In this document: positions 26,046-34,855 of the stretch, one piece after another
Numbering within the stretch: position 1 is the stretch's first letter
Layout: the number at the start of each line of letters is the position of its first letter
Source: an uncultured Flavobacteriaceae bacterium
GTDB lineage: Bacteria > Bacteroidota > Bacteroidia > Flavobacteriales > Flavobacteriaceae
Reading direction: 5' to 3'
Length of the DNA: 64,000 nt
Assembly: GCA_947503005.1 (NCBI GenBank)
Contig: CANNCA010000005.1
Span: 186,001 to 250,000, forward strand
Notes under the pieces: generated by a model
What the model was told of the DNA's origin: nothing
Databases searched by the model: none
Seen by the model: the letters and a program-made list of their open reading frames with translations, nothing else
Position numbers and translations under genes: made by a program

Positions 26046-27584
26046 TTATAAAATATTTTTTGGCAATATTTTTCGTGTCCAGGTTTTTACACGTTTATAC
26101 GTGTCCACTTCACTATCAGGATTAAAATCAGGAGTCGTTTCCCAAGCGTTTTCAGGTTTGAATTCTTCTTCCATGCCTTGAAGTACATTGCTGGCCACTT
26201 GCTCTGAATATATGATGGTCACGCATTCGGTGTTTAGGTTGGCACTTCTAGGGTCTAAATTGAACGTTCCGATAACCGTAATTTTTCCATCTACGACCAT
26301 AGATTTTGCATGAAGACCAAAGACAGGGGCATAATCAATGGCTTTCTGTAATTCTCCTGTCATTATTTTCATTCGCTCAGCTGCATCAGGTCTGAATTCA
26401 AATATGCGAACACCGGTTTTCAATAGGTCTTCTCGTTCTTGTTGATAACCTGCAAATGCTTCTAAATTATCGGTAGACGCTAAACTGTTGGTTAGTATTC
26501 GTATTTTAACACCTTTGTCTGTGGCTTCTTTGAAGAGTTTTTGACCTAGTTCTGAAGTAATTAAATATGGACTTTGAATATCGATGCTTTTTTCCGCATT
26601 CTTCACCAACCGCATAAGGGTCACTGTAGATTTCCCGCCACCACCAAGGCCACTATTACCATCGTTTTTTCCAGGTTCGTCGAAAATGAAGTTTACTTCA
26701 TCGACCCAAACTAACTTGTCTGATTTCTTGATCTCTGGGAAAACCTCTGGCAATCGTTCTATTTTTTTGCGCACTTGAGGCCAAAAGTTCTCTGGATTGC
26801 AAGCATACTCGTGCAAACGATCGAACCTATGGGGGTCATTGGCATTTTCTGGTACATCATCAACCATTTCAAGAATGGAGACACTTAGTTCACTGTTCCA
26901 ATACTGTTCGAATGATGCTTTTACCTTTGAGGTCTCAGTACCTAATAAGAGTACGTCGCGATCCCTAAAATTATATTCATGGTCGTAATCAAAATATTCA
27001 TCGGCGATATTTCTACCTCCAGTAATCACTACTTTACCGTCAACAATAAATGTCTTGTTGTGCATGCGTTGGTTGGCCGAGCGAAAATCAGTAGCGAATT
27101 TGGCGACTTTTTGAACAATGTTCTTCCCAAGGTTCACTCCCGGGTTGTACACGCGCACTTCGATGTTTTCATGAGAATCTAAGGTAAGTATATCCTTAAT
27201 TTCTGCATCGACCATTAAGTCATCAACCAGCAACCTAACTTTTACACCGCGATCTGCGGCACGAACAAGGTAATCAATAGCAATCAGTCCAACATTGTCC
27301 AATGAAAAAATGAAATATTGTATATCGATACTTTTTTCGCAGTATTCACTCAACCACGCTCTGGCTATCATGGCACCTCCGCCATCTTCCAAAACATACA
27401 CCCCTGTTTTGGTCTCCATTTGTTCCTTGATGTCCGATAATTCTTTTGAAAGACTTATGTCTTCATTGCGTTGAACCGAGGCACAAAACTCATTTTCACT
27501 ATCAGACATTACCTTTGCTTTTTCTTTACAAGAAGTTAAACAAATAAAAAACGAAAAGATAATGTAAAGCGGAAATCTGGTCAT
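26046..27584 (-). CDS. Phospholipase D/cardiolipin synthase-like lipoprotein
   Basis: A 512-residue protein with a lipoprotein signal (FFICLTSCKEK, Cys19) and two HKD active-site motifs. The first is HNKTFIVDG at about 175-183 followed by ITGGRNIADEY, the second HAKSMVVDG at about 425-433 followed by GTFNLDPRS. Both are intact, so it should be an active phosphatidyl transferase or phospholipase of the Cls/YmdC type. Lipid anchoring places the activity in the periplasm. A glycine-rich GLGGGGKST near residue 312 looks like a P-loop but lies between the two PLD halves and is probably chance. The ATG at 27584 starts the signal. Confidence 0.92.
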   Translation of the reverse strand: MTRFPLYIIFSFFICLTSCKEKAKVMSDSENEFCASVQRNEDISLSKELSDIKEQMETKTGVYVLEDGGGAMIARAWLSEYCEKSIDIQYFIFSLDNVGLIAIDYLVRAADRGVKVRLLVDDLMVDAEIKDILTLDSHENIEVRVYNPGVNLGKNIVQKVAKFATDFRSANQRMHNKTFIVDGKVVITGGRNIADEYFDYDHEYNFRDRDVLLLGTETSKVKASFEQYWNSELSVSILEMVDDVPENANDPHRFDRLHEYACNPENFWPQVRKKIERLPEVFPEIKKSDKLVWVDEVNFIFDEPGKNDGNSGLGGGGKSTVTLMRLVKNAEKSIDIQSPYLITSELGQKLFKEATDKGVKIRILTNSLASTDNLEAFAGYQQEREDLLKTGVRIFEFRPDAAERMKIMTGELQKAIDYAPVFGLHAKSMVVDGKITVIGTFNLDPRSANLNTECVTIIYSEQVASNVLQGMEEEFKPENAWETTPDFNPDSEVDTYKRVKTWTRKILPKNIL

Positions 27585-27657
27585 GAAGTTGGTTCTATTT
27601 AAAGTATAACGGGTCAAAGCGGATTTTATGGTGTAGCTGGAAACCTAGGGCTTGTTG

Positions 27658-28374
27658 TTATAGTCCTTCCATTGGCAATAGAATTTCTGCCTTTAGCTTT
27701 TCCTCAACGACTTTTCCATTCGAAAGATGAACTAAATAAGAATGGTTTTTCGTGTCCATCGAAACGGCTTTCTTAAATTTTCCATTCACAAAGTGAACAC
27801 CTGAACGGTCATCGCAAGCGTAACCGTCGGTAAGTTTACCGGTTCTAATATTTTCATGATACAAAGGAATTCTAGAAGCTTCGGAATGATAATGCGGACA
27901 ATGACTATAATCAAGAAACCCTAGGCATTCCACTATGGAGTATGTTTTTGGTCGAGAATCGGTAGTTCCCGCGTTGAACCAGCAAAGTGAACCGGCGCTT
28001 CCCCCTGTCATTACGGTACCATTTTCATAAGCTTGCCTTAGAAGTTCAGTAATACCTTGCGCCCTCCAAATGGCAAGCATGTTAAGGGTATTTCCTCCAC
28101 CAACAACAACGGCATCCATAGGTAAGATCATTTCTTCCCAAGAACTTTGCTGGTCGATGGAGTTGATCCAAACCCTCAGCACATACGGTTCAATGTCCAA
28201 CCCTTCACAGGCTTCGTACCATCTTTCGATGTAGCCTTCATCATCACCAGAGGCCGTAGGGATGAAACACATTTTGGGCTTACGCTTCCCGGTCAGTTCC
28301 TTAGTATACTTCAAGAATTCTTTGGTCAATCTTCCGCTTCCGTAAGCAAAGATTTGTTTTGGTTTGTTTGTCAT
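27658..28374 (-). CDS. Peptidase E-like S51 family protein
   Basis: A 238-residue class I glutamine-amidotransferase-like serine peptidase. The nucleophile elbow GGSAGSL (Ser126) and the preceding VVGGGNTLNMLAIW are diagnostic of dipeptidase E / cyanophycinase-related proteins; HCPHYHSEASR supplies a candidate catalytic His. Peptidase E cleaves Asp-Xaa dipeptides in the cytoplasm. This protein is close to the Bacteroidota and Bacillus YgaJ-like branch, so the exact substrate is uncertain. No signal peptide. The WYL regulator gene lies 40 bases upstream. Confidence 0.9.
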   Translation of the reverse strand: MTNKPKQIFAYGSGRLTKEFLKYTKELTGKRKPKMCFIPTASGDDEGYIERWYEACEGLDIEPYVLRVWINSIDQQSSWEEMILPMDAVVVGGGNTLNMLAIWRAQGITELLRQAYENGTVMTGGSAGSLCWFNAGTTDSRPKTYSIVECLGFLDYSHCPHYHSEASRIPLYHENIRTGKLTDGYACDDRSGVHFVNGKFKKAVSMDTKNHSYLVHLSNGKVVEEKLKAEILLPMEGL

Positions 28375-28414
28375 AGCCCAAAGATAACGAAGCTATGTTT
28401 TTAAAATGAAGCTA

Positions 28415-29119
28415 TTATTTAGAAGACTTTTTAGGCTCATAAGGGTGTGATTTGTAATAGTCGCGAAGACTGAATTTTCGATCTTCAAAAGTATCGTGTA
28501 GTATTTTGAAATGTTGAATACGGTCAATTCTAAAAGCACGATAGTCTTTTCTTAGATGGCACCAAGCCATAAGAATCCATTTGTCTTCGGTGGATAATAT
28601 TGCACATGGCTCTATTTTACGGAAGGAAATATTAGGGTCGTCTGCCTTTCTGTAATTGATTTCAACGTAGTTAAAATTAGTTATGGCCAATTGTAGTTCA
28701 GACAAGGCATTACTGCTGATACTCGCCTTACGAGTATCGAAAATATAAAGTTTGTTGTCTAGCATTTCACTTTTCTCCAAAATAGAGGAGCGAAAAACCG
28801 ACTTTATTTTTGTTAATGCTACCTCAAAGTCGGATACCAATGAAGAATCATTGCTTCTTTTCACCATGTGGTGGGCGGTTATCAAGGCATTGGCCTCTTT
28901 TTCAGTAAATTGTACGGGCGCTACCGTATAGCCATCCATCAAGGTGTATCCTCTTCCTTCTAGGGTAATTACCGGAACACCTGCCTCAATCAATTTTTGA
29001 ATATCCCTATAAATTGTACGTACGCTGACTTCGTATTTATCAGATAGCTCGGTTGCCGTTAAAACCCGTTTAGATTTTAAAAGAGTGAGAATATTGATAA
29101 GTCGGGCTAGCTGTGTCAT
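28415..29119 (-). CDS. YafY-type transcriptional regulator (HTH_11 + WYL)
   Basis: A 234-residue regulator. The N-terminal winged helix-turn-helix is LTATELSDKYEVSVRTIYRDIQKL, here as SDKYEVSVRTIYRDIQKL. The C-terminal WYL domain shows VEINYRKADDP, EPCAILSTEDKWILMAW and DYRAFRIDRI. WYL proteins sense ligands such as nucleic acid pieces or nucleotides. The YafY/DeoR-like branch is often adjacent to VOC or DinB-like genes, as here with the VOC gene 65 bases upstream. Its target is not evident; autoregulation or control of the VOC and peptidase E genes is possible. Confidence 0.92.
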   Translation of the reverse strand: MTQLARLINILTLLKSKRVLTATELSDKYEVSVRTIYRDIQKLIEAGVPVITLEGRGYTLMDGYTVAPVQFTEKEANALITAHHMVKRSNDSSLVSDFEVALTKIKSVFRSSILEKSEMLDNKLYIFDTRKASISSNALSELQLAITNFNYVEINYRKADDPNISFRKIEPCAILSTEDKWILMAWCHLRKDYRAFRIDRIQHFKILHDTFEDRKFSLRDYYKSHPYEPKKSSK

Positions 29120-29184
29120 AACGTACGCAAAATCAAAGATAGCGAACCGACGTACGATTCGCTATCATAGCAGTTGGCATCTAT

Positions 29185-29556
29185 TTAGTTCCAAGAGTGA
29201 AGTGCGACCTTGTTTCCTTCGGTATCCATGATTTGTGCCATAAATCCGTTTTCTCCAATATCGGTTTTTGGCATTATAATTTTACCCCCGGCTTTTTCGA
29301 CTCGACTTAGGGGAGCACTAAGGTCATCACCACCATTCAAATAAACGGTTACCCCTTCGGCGGATGGTTTCACACCTTCCATTTCTATGATACCTCCTCC
29401 AACACCATTGTTGTCATTATCATAAGCGAACATACCGTACTTACCTTGATCCATGTGATGATCGGTAATTTCGGCTTCTAAAATAGTGTTGTAAAAAGAT
29501 TTTGCTCTTTCATAATCGTTTGCTGGAATCTCGAACCAACTGATTGCATTTTTCAT
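29185..29556 (-). CDS. VOC (glyoxalase/bleomycin-resistance) family protein
   Basis: A 123-residue single vicinal-oxygen-chelate domain: ISWFEIPANDYERAKSFY at the start, GGDDLSAPLSRVEKAGGKII in the middle and FMAQIMDTEGNKVALHSW at the end. The metal ligands of true glyoxalases are only partly recognisable, so it may be a binding protein. It precedes the WYL regulator gene on the same strand, a common pairing. Confidence 0.88.
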   Translation of the reverse strand: MKNAISWFEIPANDYERAKSFYNTILEAEITDHHMDQGKYGMFAYDNDNNGVGGGIIEMEGVKPSAEGVTVYLNGGDDLSAPLSRVEKAGGKIIMPKTDIGENGFMAQIMDTEGNKVALHSWN

Positions 29557-29654
29557 TGTATTTTGTTTTAAAGGTTAAACTTGATACAAAGATATTTTAG
29601 CAATTGTCAGAAGCTGTCAGGGGTGGTTAAATTTTAAAAGAGCCCTTAAAGGCC

Positions 29655-31235
29655 CTAATTCTTACTATACTCTTTTTGAATTCGGTCAATTTCAGTTTTG
29701 AAATGGCGATAGTCACTTTCGCCAATTCTTGTTTTAATACGATTTAGAAAATCCAATAGCTTTTGATGCTCTTTATCAGATAGGATACCGTCGTCAAGTG
29801 ATACGTATATGAGATCTTCAAAGTGATTGCGGGCCTCCTTAGCAATCTCAATCTTTCGTGTTTTGTCATAGAAGTATTGGTAGAAAAAAGTAGCTTCTTG
29901 ATAACTTATTTTTTTCTTGAGTGCCAATTGATCTACACTATCTTTGATATGGTCTATTTCGAGTGAAATGGTGTCATAGTCTTTAGTCTTCGATTCAAAC
30001 TCCTTAAAAAGCATATTCACCATTAAAATCTGTTCGGATATAATTTTTTCTCTCCGCTTAAAAATAAAGTAACTTGATAAGGCAGATACGACCACGAAAG
30101 AAAGACCCACTATGAATTCAGTTAAAAACCCTTTTTCTTCTAAATTTCTGAATTGGGTACTTATGAAGTTGCTTCCCGAAAGTTTCCCTTCATTTTTAAC
30201 GGCATACTCCACTGGCTTTAAATCGTCTCGGGTCATTTCATTTCGTGGTGCAAAACTATTTACGTGACTCACAAAATAGTCGAGCATTTCATTAAGGTTT
30301 CGATTATCGTATAATCTACGCATTGTACTCCATTGGCCTACAGTATAGCTCTTGTTAAACTTCTCGGATATGATACGATTCGCTCGATTGAATGCGTAGA
30401 CAAAGGGTTTTGCTTGAGGTAATTGCGACAAGGGTTTTTCTTTGTCTTCCAGTTCTCCCCTTAAATAAAAAATCAATTCAGTTTCATCAGGTTCAATGCG
30501 ATATAAGTTGCCGATTCTTCTATAATGATCTTCCGTAAGCAATACTTTAGCACTTGGGATGACGTGTGCAACCGAAATCATATGAAAATTGGGAGGAATG
30601 GCGATTGTTTTACCGCCAATTTGGGTGTTTACTCCACGGTCATATAGTTTGTACCATAACTCAGGACCAAAAAAAGTTTCTGGTTCTACCTTGTGGATAT
30701 CGTTGAAAACCAAAACGTATTTTTCTTCCGGATTGGCCAAACAACGGTCGAAGAAATCAAGTAAAAGCCCTTGCTTCCATTCACCGTTTACTTCTTCGCC
30801 GATATACTTCCGATGGTATTCCATATCAAAGTTTACAGCGCCAAAAACACGCAAAAGATGTGCTTCATCCGTAGCGACGAATTTTGCGAGTCTATCTATA
30901 AACGTTGAGGTACCGCTACCGATGACACTTGAAAATACAGCTAATTTATGTTCTACCACCTCTTCGGTATAGTAACGAAACTTTGAAAATTCAACCGAGG
31001 GAATAAAAGGCCTTCCAATGCGATTGAGGATATCTTTTTCATTGGCTTTCTTTCCATGCACCGATTCAAAAAGTAGGGCAGTAGAATCTTTGGCATCCGC
31101 CAAGGTCAAGTAGCTTGCATCTAATTTTTCTTCCATCCCGACCCACTCTGGATCCACCTTGTTTCGAGTACCCCAATAGGTGAATAGCAGCACTGCCAAG
31201 ATTATCAGTATTAGAAAGCCTTGTTTTTTTTTCAT
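29655..31235 (-). CDS. Membrane-anchored degenerate AAA+ (McrB/MoxR-like) protein
   Basis: A 526-residue protein with membrane segments near residues 6-22 and 371-392, then a helical C-terminal part. Between them lies a stretch that follows the McrB-type AAA+ layout. A P-loop-like SSVIGSGTST at 102-111 lacks the Lys. KYVLVFNDIHKVEPETFFG at about 172-190 parallels Walker B DEINR...FGEL. IPPNFHMISVAH at 213-224 parallels the sensor PPNLYIIGTMN. TEDHYRRIG parallels the DxALRRRF arginine finger. Catalytic residues are changed throughout. If the first segment is a signal anchor, this domain faces the periplasm, where ATP is absent. Function unknown. The ATG at 31235 is chosen over one 14 codons upstream. 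Confidence 0.6.
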   Translation of the reverse strand: MKKKQGFLILIILAVLLFTYWGTRNKVDPEWVGMEEKLDASYLTLADAKDSTALLFESVHGKKANEKDILNRIGRPFIPSVEFSKFRYYTEEVVEHKLAVFSSVIGSGTSTFIDRLAKFVATDEAHLLRVFGAVNFDMEYHRKYIGEEVNGEWKQGLLLDFFDRCLANPEEKYVLVFNDIHKVEPETFFGPELWYKLYDRGVNTQIGGKTIAIPPNFHMISVAHVIPSAKVLLTEDHYRRIGNLYRIEPDETELIFYLRGELEDKEKPLSQLPQAKPFVYAFNRANRIISEKFNKSYTVGQWSTMRRLYDNRNLNEMLDYFVSHVNSFAPRNEMTRDDLKPVEYAVKNEGKLSGSNFISTQFRNLEEKGFLTEFIVGLSFVVVSALSSYFIFKRREKIISEQILMVNMLFKEFESKTKDYDTISLEIDHIKDSVDQLALKKKISYQEATFFYQYFYDKTRKIEIAKEARNHFEDLIYVSLDDGILSDKEHQKLLDFLNRIKTRIGESDYRHFKTEIDRIQKEYSKN

Positions 31236-31380
31236 TATTAGCCAAGATGAAGAAATGCTATAGTTTGTTGTATGCATTTACTTCTTCTGAAAAATAGGCA
31301 ATTTTAAATAAACTAAAACCAATAATCATTTTGGGCAGAAAGAAATGGAAAGACGGATTAGTCATTTCTTTAAACAAGGC

Positions 31381-31677
31381 TCAAGGTAATGCTGTCAGTT
31401 CTTTAATGCGAACTTCAACTATGGCATCTACCGTTTTTTTCTTGTGAGCTGCGATATGTGCACTGGCATTATGATTGAGCCACAATTCACGCGTTGCCCA
31501 ATTTTCATAAAAGAAAAAGCAATCGGGATTATTATTGTCCTGATGAAGGTCATAATTAAGACAACCCTTTTCTTTAAGAGTTGGAGGTATCAAATTTAGT
31601 AGTGATTGTTTTACCAATTCTCTTTTTTCGGGTTTGGCTATGATAGTGGCGGTTATGGTCAGTTGTCTATTGTTCAT
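31381..31677 (-). CDS. Antibiotic biosynthesis monooxygenase (ABM) domain protein
   Basis: A 98-residue ferredoxin-like ABM domain of the YgiN quinol-monooxygenase type: ITATIIAKPEKRELVKQSL, CLNYDLHQDNNNPDCFFFYENW, and HNASAHIAAH with the conserved His. Members oxidise quinols or act as small haem/quinone-binding proteins and function as dimers. Nothing in the neighbourhood identifies the substrate. The preceding intergenic region (31678-31946) is shared with the divergent small basic protein gene. Confidence 0.88.
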   Translation of the reverse strand: MNNRQLTITATIIAKPEKRELVKQSLLNLIPPTLKEKGCLNYDLHQDNNNPDCFFFYENWATRELWLNHNASAHIAAHKKKTVDAIVEVRIKELTALP

Positions 31678-31819
31678 GTTCTTTTTGTTGGTTCATTTAT
31701 AAAATTCGATGGGGAATGTTCAAATGTACCCCATTTATACAAAAATCAAGAGAAAAATAGTGATAGAAACCACGATAAAAAACACATCTAATCGGTAAGC
31801 TGTTTTCATAGAACAAAAC

Positions 31820-31946
31820 GTTCACCGAAGCTTTTTTGCACTTTACCCTAGATTTTACAAAACAGCGAATAGAATTGAATTTCAACGAGTTACGAAGCAC
31901 CTAAGGCTTAATCTGCGGTTATCTTAGTGTAACCCAAATGTAAGTT
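31820..31946 (+). promoter_or_regulatory. Leader shared with the first small basic protein gene
   Basis: 127 bases before the ATG at 31947, aligning with 19072-19197 at near equal length. By eye roughly three fifths of positions agree, with the best stretch at the 5' end (TTTTTTGCACTTTACC against TTTTCTGCACTTCATC). The upstream rest of the gap, 31678-31819, shows nothing else. Confidence 0.5.
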
Positions 31947-32234
31947 ATGAAAGCTGTTTTAACCTTAGTACTTGTTATCATCACCGGAGCTGCTGCTCTT
32001 GCGAACACAGGTAAACCTGTAAAAGAGATTAACCCTCAAATCGAAAGCTATGTTCAAATTACAAGCCATAAAATGGATACTCTTTTGGATAGTGGCATTG
32101 TTGTTGCTTCCAATAATAGTGAAATTGAAATCGCAAACACTAAAAGTATTGCGCGTTTATACAAATTCAAGAACTCAAGAATAAAGAAAGCGTTGGCTTT
32201 CACCACAAAAAGAAACAAAGCCAAAATGGCCTAA
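31947..32234 (+). CDS. Small secreted basic protein, copy 2
   Basis: A 95-residue protein with a signal peptide (MKAVLTLVLVIITGAAALA), a variable acidic-to-neutral middle of about 50 residues and the conserved basic tail RLYKFKNSRIKKAL, FTTKRNKAKMA. The tail and the signal peptide match the protein at 19198-19434, but the middle is longer and different. Matching upstream leaders show that the whole unit was duplicated. A 36-codon membrane ORF and a strong terminator follow, so this is probably a two-gene transcript. Function unknown. Confidence 0.78.
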   Translation: MKAVLTLVLVIITGAAALANTGKPVKEINPQIESYVQITSHKMDTLLDSGIVVASNNSEIEIANTKSIARLYKFKNSRIKKALAFTTKRNKAKMA

Positions 32235-32262
32235 TCGTTAACATTTAAAAAATATTAAAGCT

Positions 32263-32373
32263 ATGGTACTATTCACAATCGTTATTCCAGCCATTTTAAT
32301 CGGAGGATTTATTATCGACTCCCTAAGACCAAAAGCCCAATTACGACCTATAAAAGTTCGTGTTCGTAAGTAA
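32263..32373 (+). CDS. Putative 36-residue membrane peptide
   Basis: A short ORF with ATG start encoding a hydrophobic segment (VLFTIVIPAILIGGFII) followed by a basic tail (DSLRPKAQLRPIKVRVRK). It starts 28 bases after the small basic protein and ends 25 bases before a strong terminator, exactly filling the space of a second gene. The positive-inside tail suggests one membrane pass with a cytoplasmic C-terminus. Coding is supported only by position and composition. Confidence 0.5.
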   Translation: MVLFTIVIPAILIGGFIIDSLRPKAQLRPIKVRVRK

Positions 32374-32398
32374 GCTTTAATACTACTAGAAAATGATT

Positions 32399-32438
32399 GC
32401 CCCGCTTTTCCACTGTGGAATCGCGGGGCTTCTTTTTT
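32399..32438 (+). terminator. Rho-independent terminator after the small basic protein unit
   Basis: GC-rich stem GCCCCGC (32399-32405) and GCGGGGC (32423-32429), with an inner CCAC/GTGG pairing in the loop, followed by TTCTTTTTT. Confidence 0.9.
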
Positions 32439-32496
32439 CAGAAACGGGAATTAATCTTTTCCCTTAGCGATTCAATTTATAAGAAACCTGATTGTT

Positions 32497-34089
32497 TTAA
32501 TCCTTAATGCCGGGTTGTAGTATTTTAAAACCTGTTTTAGCTTTTTCGGTATCGACCATATCTTTCACTTCTTTTAGTAGTGCCTTGGCATCGTAGACAA
32601 TACCATCTTTAATGGTGTATTTAACCCCGCCTTCACGAATAACCTCATTGTCCTCGGTCAATTTTACCGCCCCGGTACCGTATAATACTTTTAGATTCTT
32701 AAGGGGATTTGCATCGACTACAACAAAGTCGGCCATTTTGCCAATAGCCACACTTCCTATTTGGTCTGCAGCACCTAAAGCCTCAGCACCGTTCAAGGTA
32801 GCTGAACGAATAATTTCCAAAGGATGAAATCCTGCTTCTCGTAACAACTCTAATTCACGTACATAGGCAAAGCCATATAATTGGAAGATGAATCCTGAGT
32901 CGGAACCTGTGGTTACCCGTCCCCCACGATTTTTGTATTCATTGATAAAGGTCATCCATAGTTTATAATTCTCTCTCCATGCGACCTCTTGTTCAGTACC
33001 CCAATCATGCCAATAACTACCGTGTGAAATCTTACTAGGTTGGTAGAACTCCCATAAACTGGGTAAAGTATAATCTTCATGCCATTCTGCCCTTCGCGCA
33101 CGTTGCAAGTCCCGACTGGCCTCATAGATATTGAAAGTTGGATCAAGAGTAAAATCGAGTTCCAATAATTCTGTCATTACTTTTTCCCAATGTTCAGAAT
33201 AAGGTTCCGCGGCTTGTGCCCAAAGTTTTCCGGCATTCTCAAAACGATGTTGTTCATTTTGGTAATTATAATCAAGGGGATAGTCTTGTACTGTTCTATC
33301 ATCGAAAAGGGCTTCCGGCAAACCGTACCAGTGTTCCATAGATGTCAACCCGGCTCTGGCGGAATGTAATACGTTCCACCTGGCAACACTCAATTGCGCA
33401 TGATGGCAAGCAGAACCAAGCCCTAATTTTTTATTCTCGTCCAAAGCGGCAGCCATAATCTCAGGTTCGGCACCAAAAAATTTGATACCGTCCGCCCCTT
33501 TTTTGGCGTTTGCCCGTACCCATACACGAGCTTGTTCAGGCGTGGAAATCGGAATATCATTTAATGGGTTGAAACTCGAACTTGTTTGACCGAATCCGGT
33601 GTAGGCGTAAATACGCGGGGCAACAATTTCGTTTTTGGCACTCTTTCGTTTGAGATCCATCGTAAAATCAACACCTCTACCACTAGGTTCGCGAACGGTG
33701 GTAACACCATGTGCCATCCAAAGTTTGAACACGTAATCAGGCTCTGCGCCTTGTGCTTTGCCTCCGATATGGCCGTGCATATCGATAAAACCGGGCATGA
33801 GGTACATACCGTTGCAGTCAAGTTCTTTTCCGCCCGCTTTTAATTTCGGTCTTTTGGAGTTGTCGATAGGTACGCCATCATATCCCACAACCTGAATATT
33901 TTTAATGATATTATTCTCAACTACTATGTCAATGGGTCCTTGTGGTGGCGCACCGTTGCCATTGATAAGCATGACGCCACGAATAATCAATTGTGAATGT
34001 GGCCCATCGCCTGCTGCAGATTGAGAAAAAGATATTGTAATACCTACGAATAGCAGGATCAATGTAAATAAATTGGATTGTTTTTTCAT
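32497..34089 (-). CDS. Secreted amidohydrolase family protein
   Basis: A 530-residue metal-dependent hydrolase with a signal peptide (LILLFVGITISFSQ). The amidohydrolase signature MPGFIDMHGHIGG supplies the first two His ligands. ACHHAQLSVARWN, LTSMEHWYG and VTTGSDSGFIF (Asp) give further active-site blocks, and IGSVAIGKMADFVVVDANPL is the typical composite-domain ending. Exported relatives act on imides, prolidase-type dipeptides or cyclic amides, and the substrate is not known. The length and blocks are complete. A plus-strand terminator lies just beyond its 3' end. Confidence 0.92.
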   Translation of the reverse strand: MKKQSNLFTLILLFVGITISFSQSAAGDGPHSQLIIRGVMLINGNGAPPQGPIDIVVENNIIKNIQVVGYDGVPIDNSKRPKLKAGGKELDCNGMYLMPGFIDMHGHIGGKAQGAEPDYVFKLWMAHGVTTVREPSGRGVDFTMDLKRKSAKNEIVAPRIYAYTGFGQTSSSFNPLNDIPISTPEQARVWVRANAKKGADGIKFFGAEPEIMAAALDENKKLGLGSACHHAQLSVARWNVLHSARAGLTSMEHWYGLPEALFDDRTVQDYPLDYNYQNEQHRFENAGKLWAQAAEPYSEHWEKVMTELLELDFTLDPTFNIYEASRDLQRARRAEWHEDYTLPSLWEFYQPSKISHGSYWHDWGTEQEVAWRENYKLWMTFINEYKNRGGRVTTGSDSGFIFQLYGFAYVRELELLREAGFHPLEIIRSATLNGAEALGAADQIGSVAIGKMADFVVVDANPLKNLKVLYGTGAVKLTEDNEVIREGGVKYTIKDGIVYDAKALLKEVKDMVDTEKAKTGFKILQPGIKD

Positions 34090-34115
34090 CGGTTGGATTT
34101 TTAAACTATTGAGTT

Positions 34116-34829
34116 TTAAGTTCGTTTGATTGCGCGAAGATGCATGAAACTGGGAAATGTATTGAGCTCTTTAAAGTGCCTACGATCGTATTTTTCAAAT
34201 TCGGGTACGGGCTTGGGTTCAACCAGTTGGTCGATATAGAATCCGTTATCTGTAATGGGTTTTATGCATTCCATTAGAGGTCTTCTAAAACTATGCATTT
34301 TTATGCGCTTGCCAAAACCCGACCAAGTAGCCTTGACTGGCTCGATTTCAAAATATTTTTTTGATTTAAAATAGAGGTGTTCAAAAAAGGGATGTTCTAT
34401 TGATAGTACAAAAGCTCCATTAGGTTTTAAAACCCGACAAAACTCTTGAATGGTGAGATTCCAATCTTCAAGGTAGTGCATTGCCAGTGCGCAAACTACG
34501 GTATCAAACGATTCATCTTCTAACATCTTCATCGGCATTGATAAATCATGAACAAAGAAATTTCCGTTTCCATGATTACGTTCTTTGGCCAGTGTAATCA
34601 TCCTAGGGCTGATATCGAATCCGGTTATAGTCGCTCCCCGTTCCAATAAAATTTCAGCATATTTACCTGACCCACAAGCTGCATCTAACACATGCTTCCC
34701 CAAAACATCTGGAATCAATTTCAAGGTGTTTGGTCTGTCGTAATAGGCATTATGAGGTTTATGGTCAATAAGTTCGTTGTAACTATCGGCCAAATCTTCA
34801 TATGCCGCTACTATCTTTTCTTTTGACAT
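34116..34829 (-). CDS. Class I SAM-dependent methyltransferase
   Basis: A 237-residue Methyltransf_11-type enzyme. Motif I is VLDAACGSGKYAEILLERG with the acidic motif II GFDISPRMI. Motif IV is FDTVVCALAMHYLEDW, followed by the post-motif FCRVLKPNGAFVLSIEHPF. It transfers a methyl group from S-adenosylmethionine to a small molecule that cannot be named. It lies 26 bases before the amidohydrolase gene and 26 bases after the M14 peptidase gene, so the three may be co-transcribed. Confidence 0.92.
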   Translation of the reverse strand: MSKEKIVAAYEDLADSYNELIDHKPHNAYYDRPNTLKLIPDVLGKHVLDAACGSGKYAEILLERGATITGFDISPRMITLAKERNHGNGNFFVHDLSMPMKMLEDESFDTVVCALAMHYLEDWNLTIQEFCRVLKPNGAFVLSIEHPFFEHLYFKSKKYFEIEPVKATWSGFGKRIKMHSFRRPLMECIKPITDNGFYIDQLVEPKPVPEFEKYDRRHFKELNTFPSFMHLRAIKRT

Positions 34830-34855
34830 CAGGGTCTGATGAATCTTTACGTTTA

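Noticed and set aside
26046-27584. P-loop GLGGGGKST in the phospholipase D-like protein
   Set aside because: It lies between two complete HKD motifs in a PLD fold, no Walker B follows, so it is probably chance.
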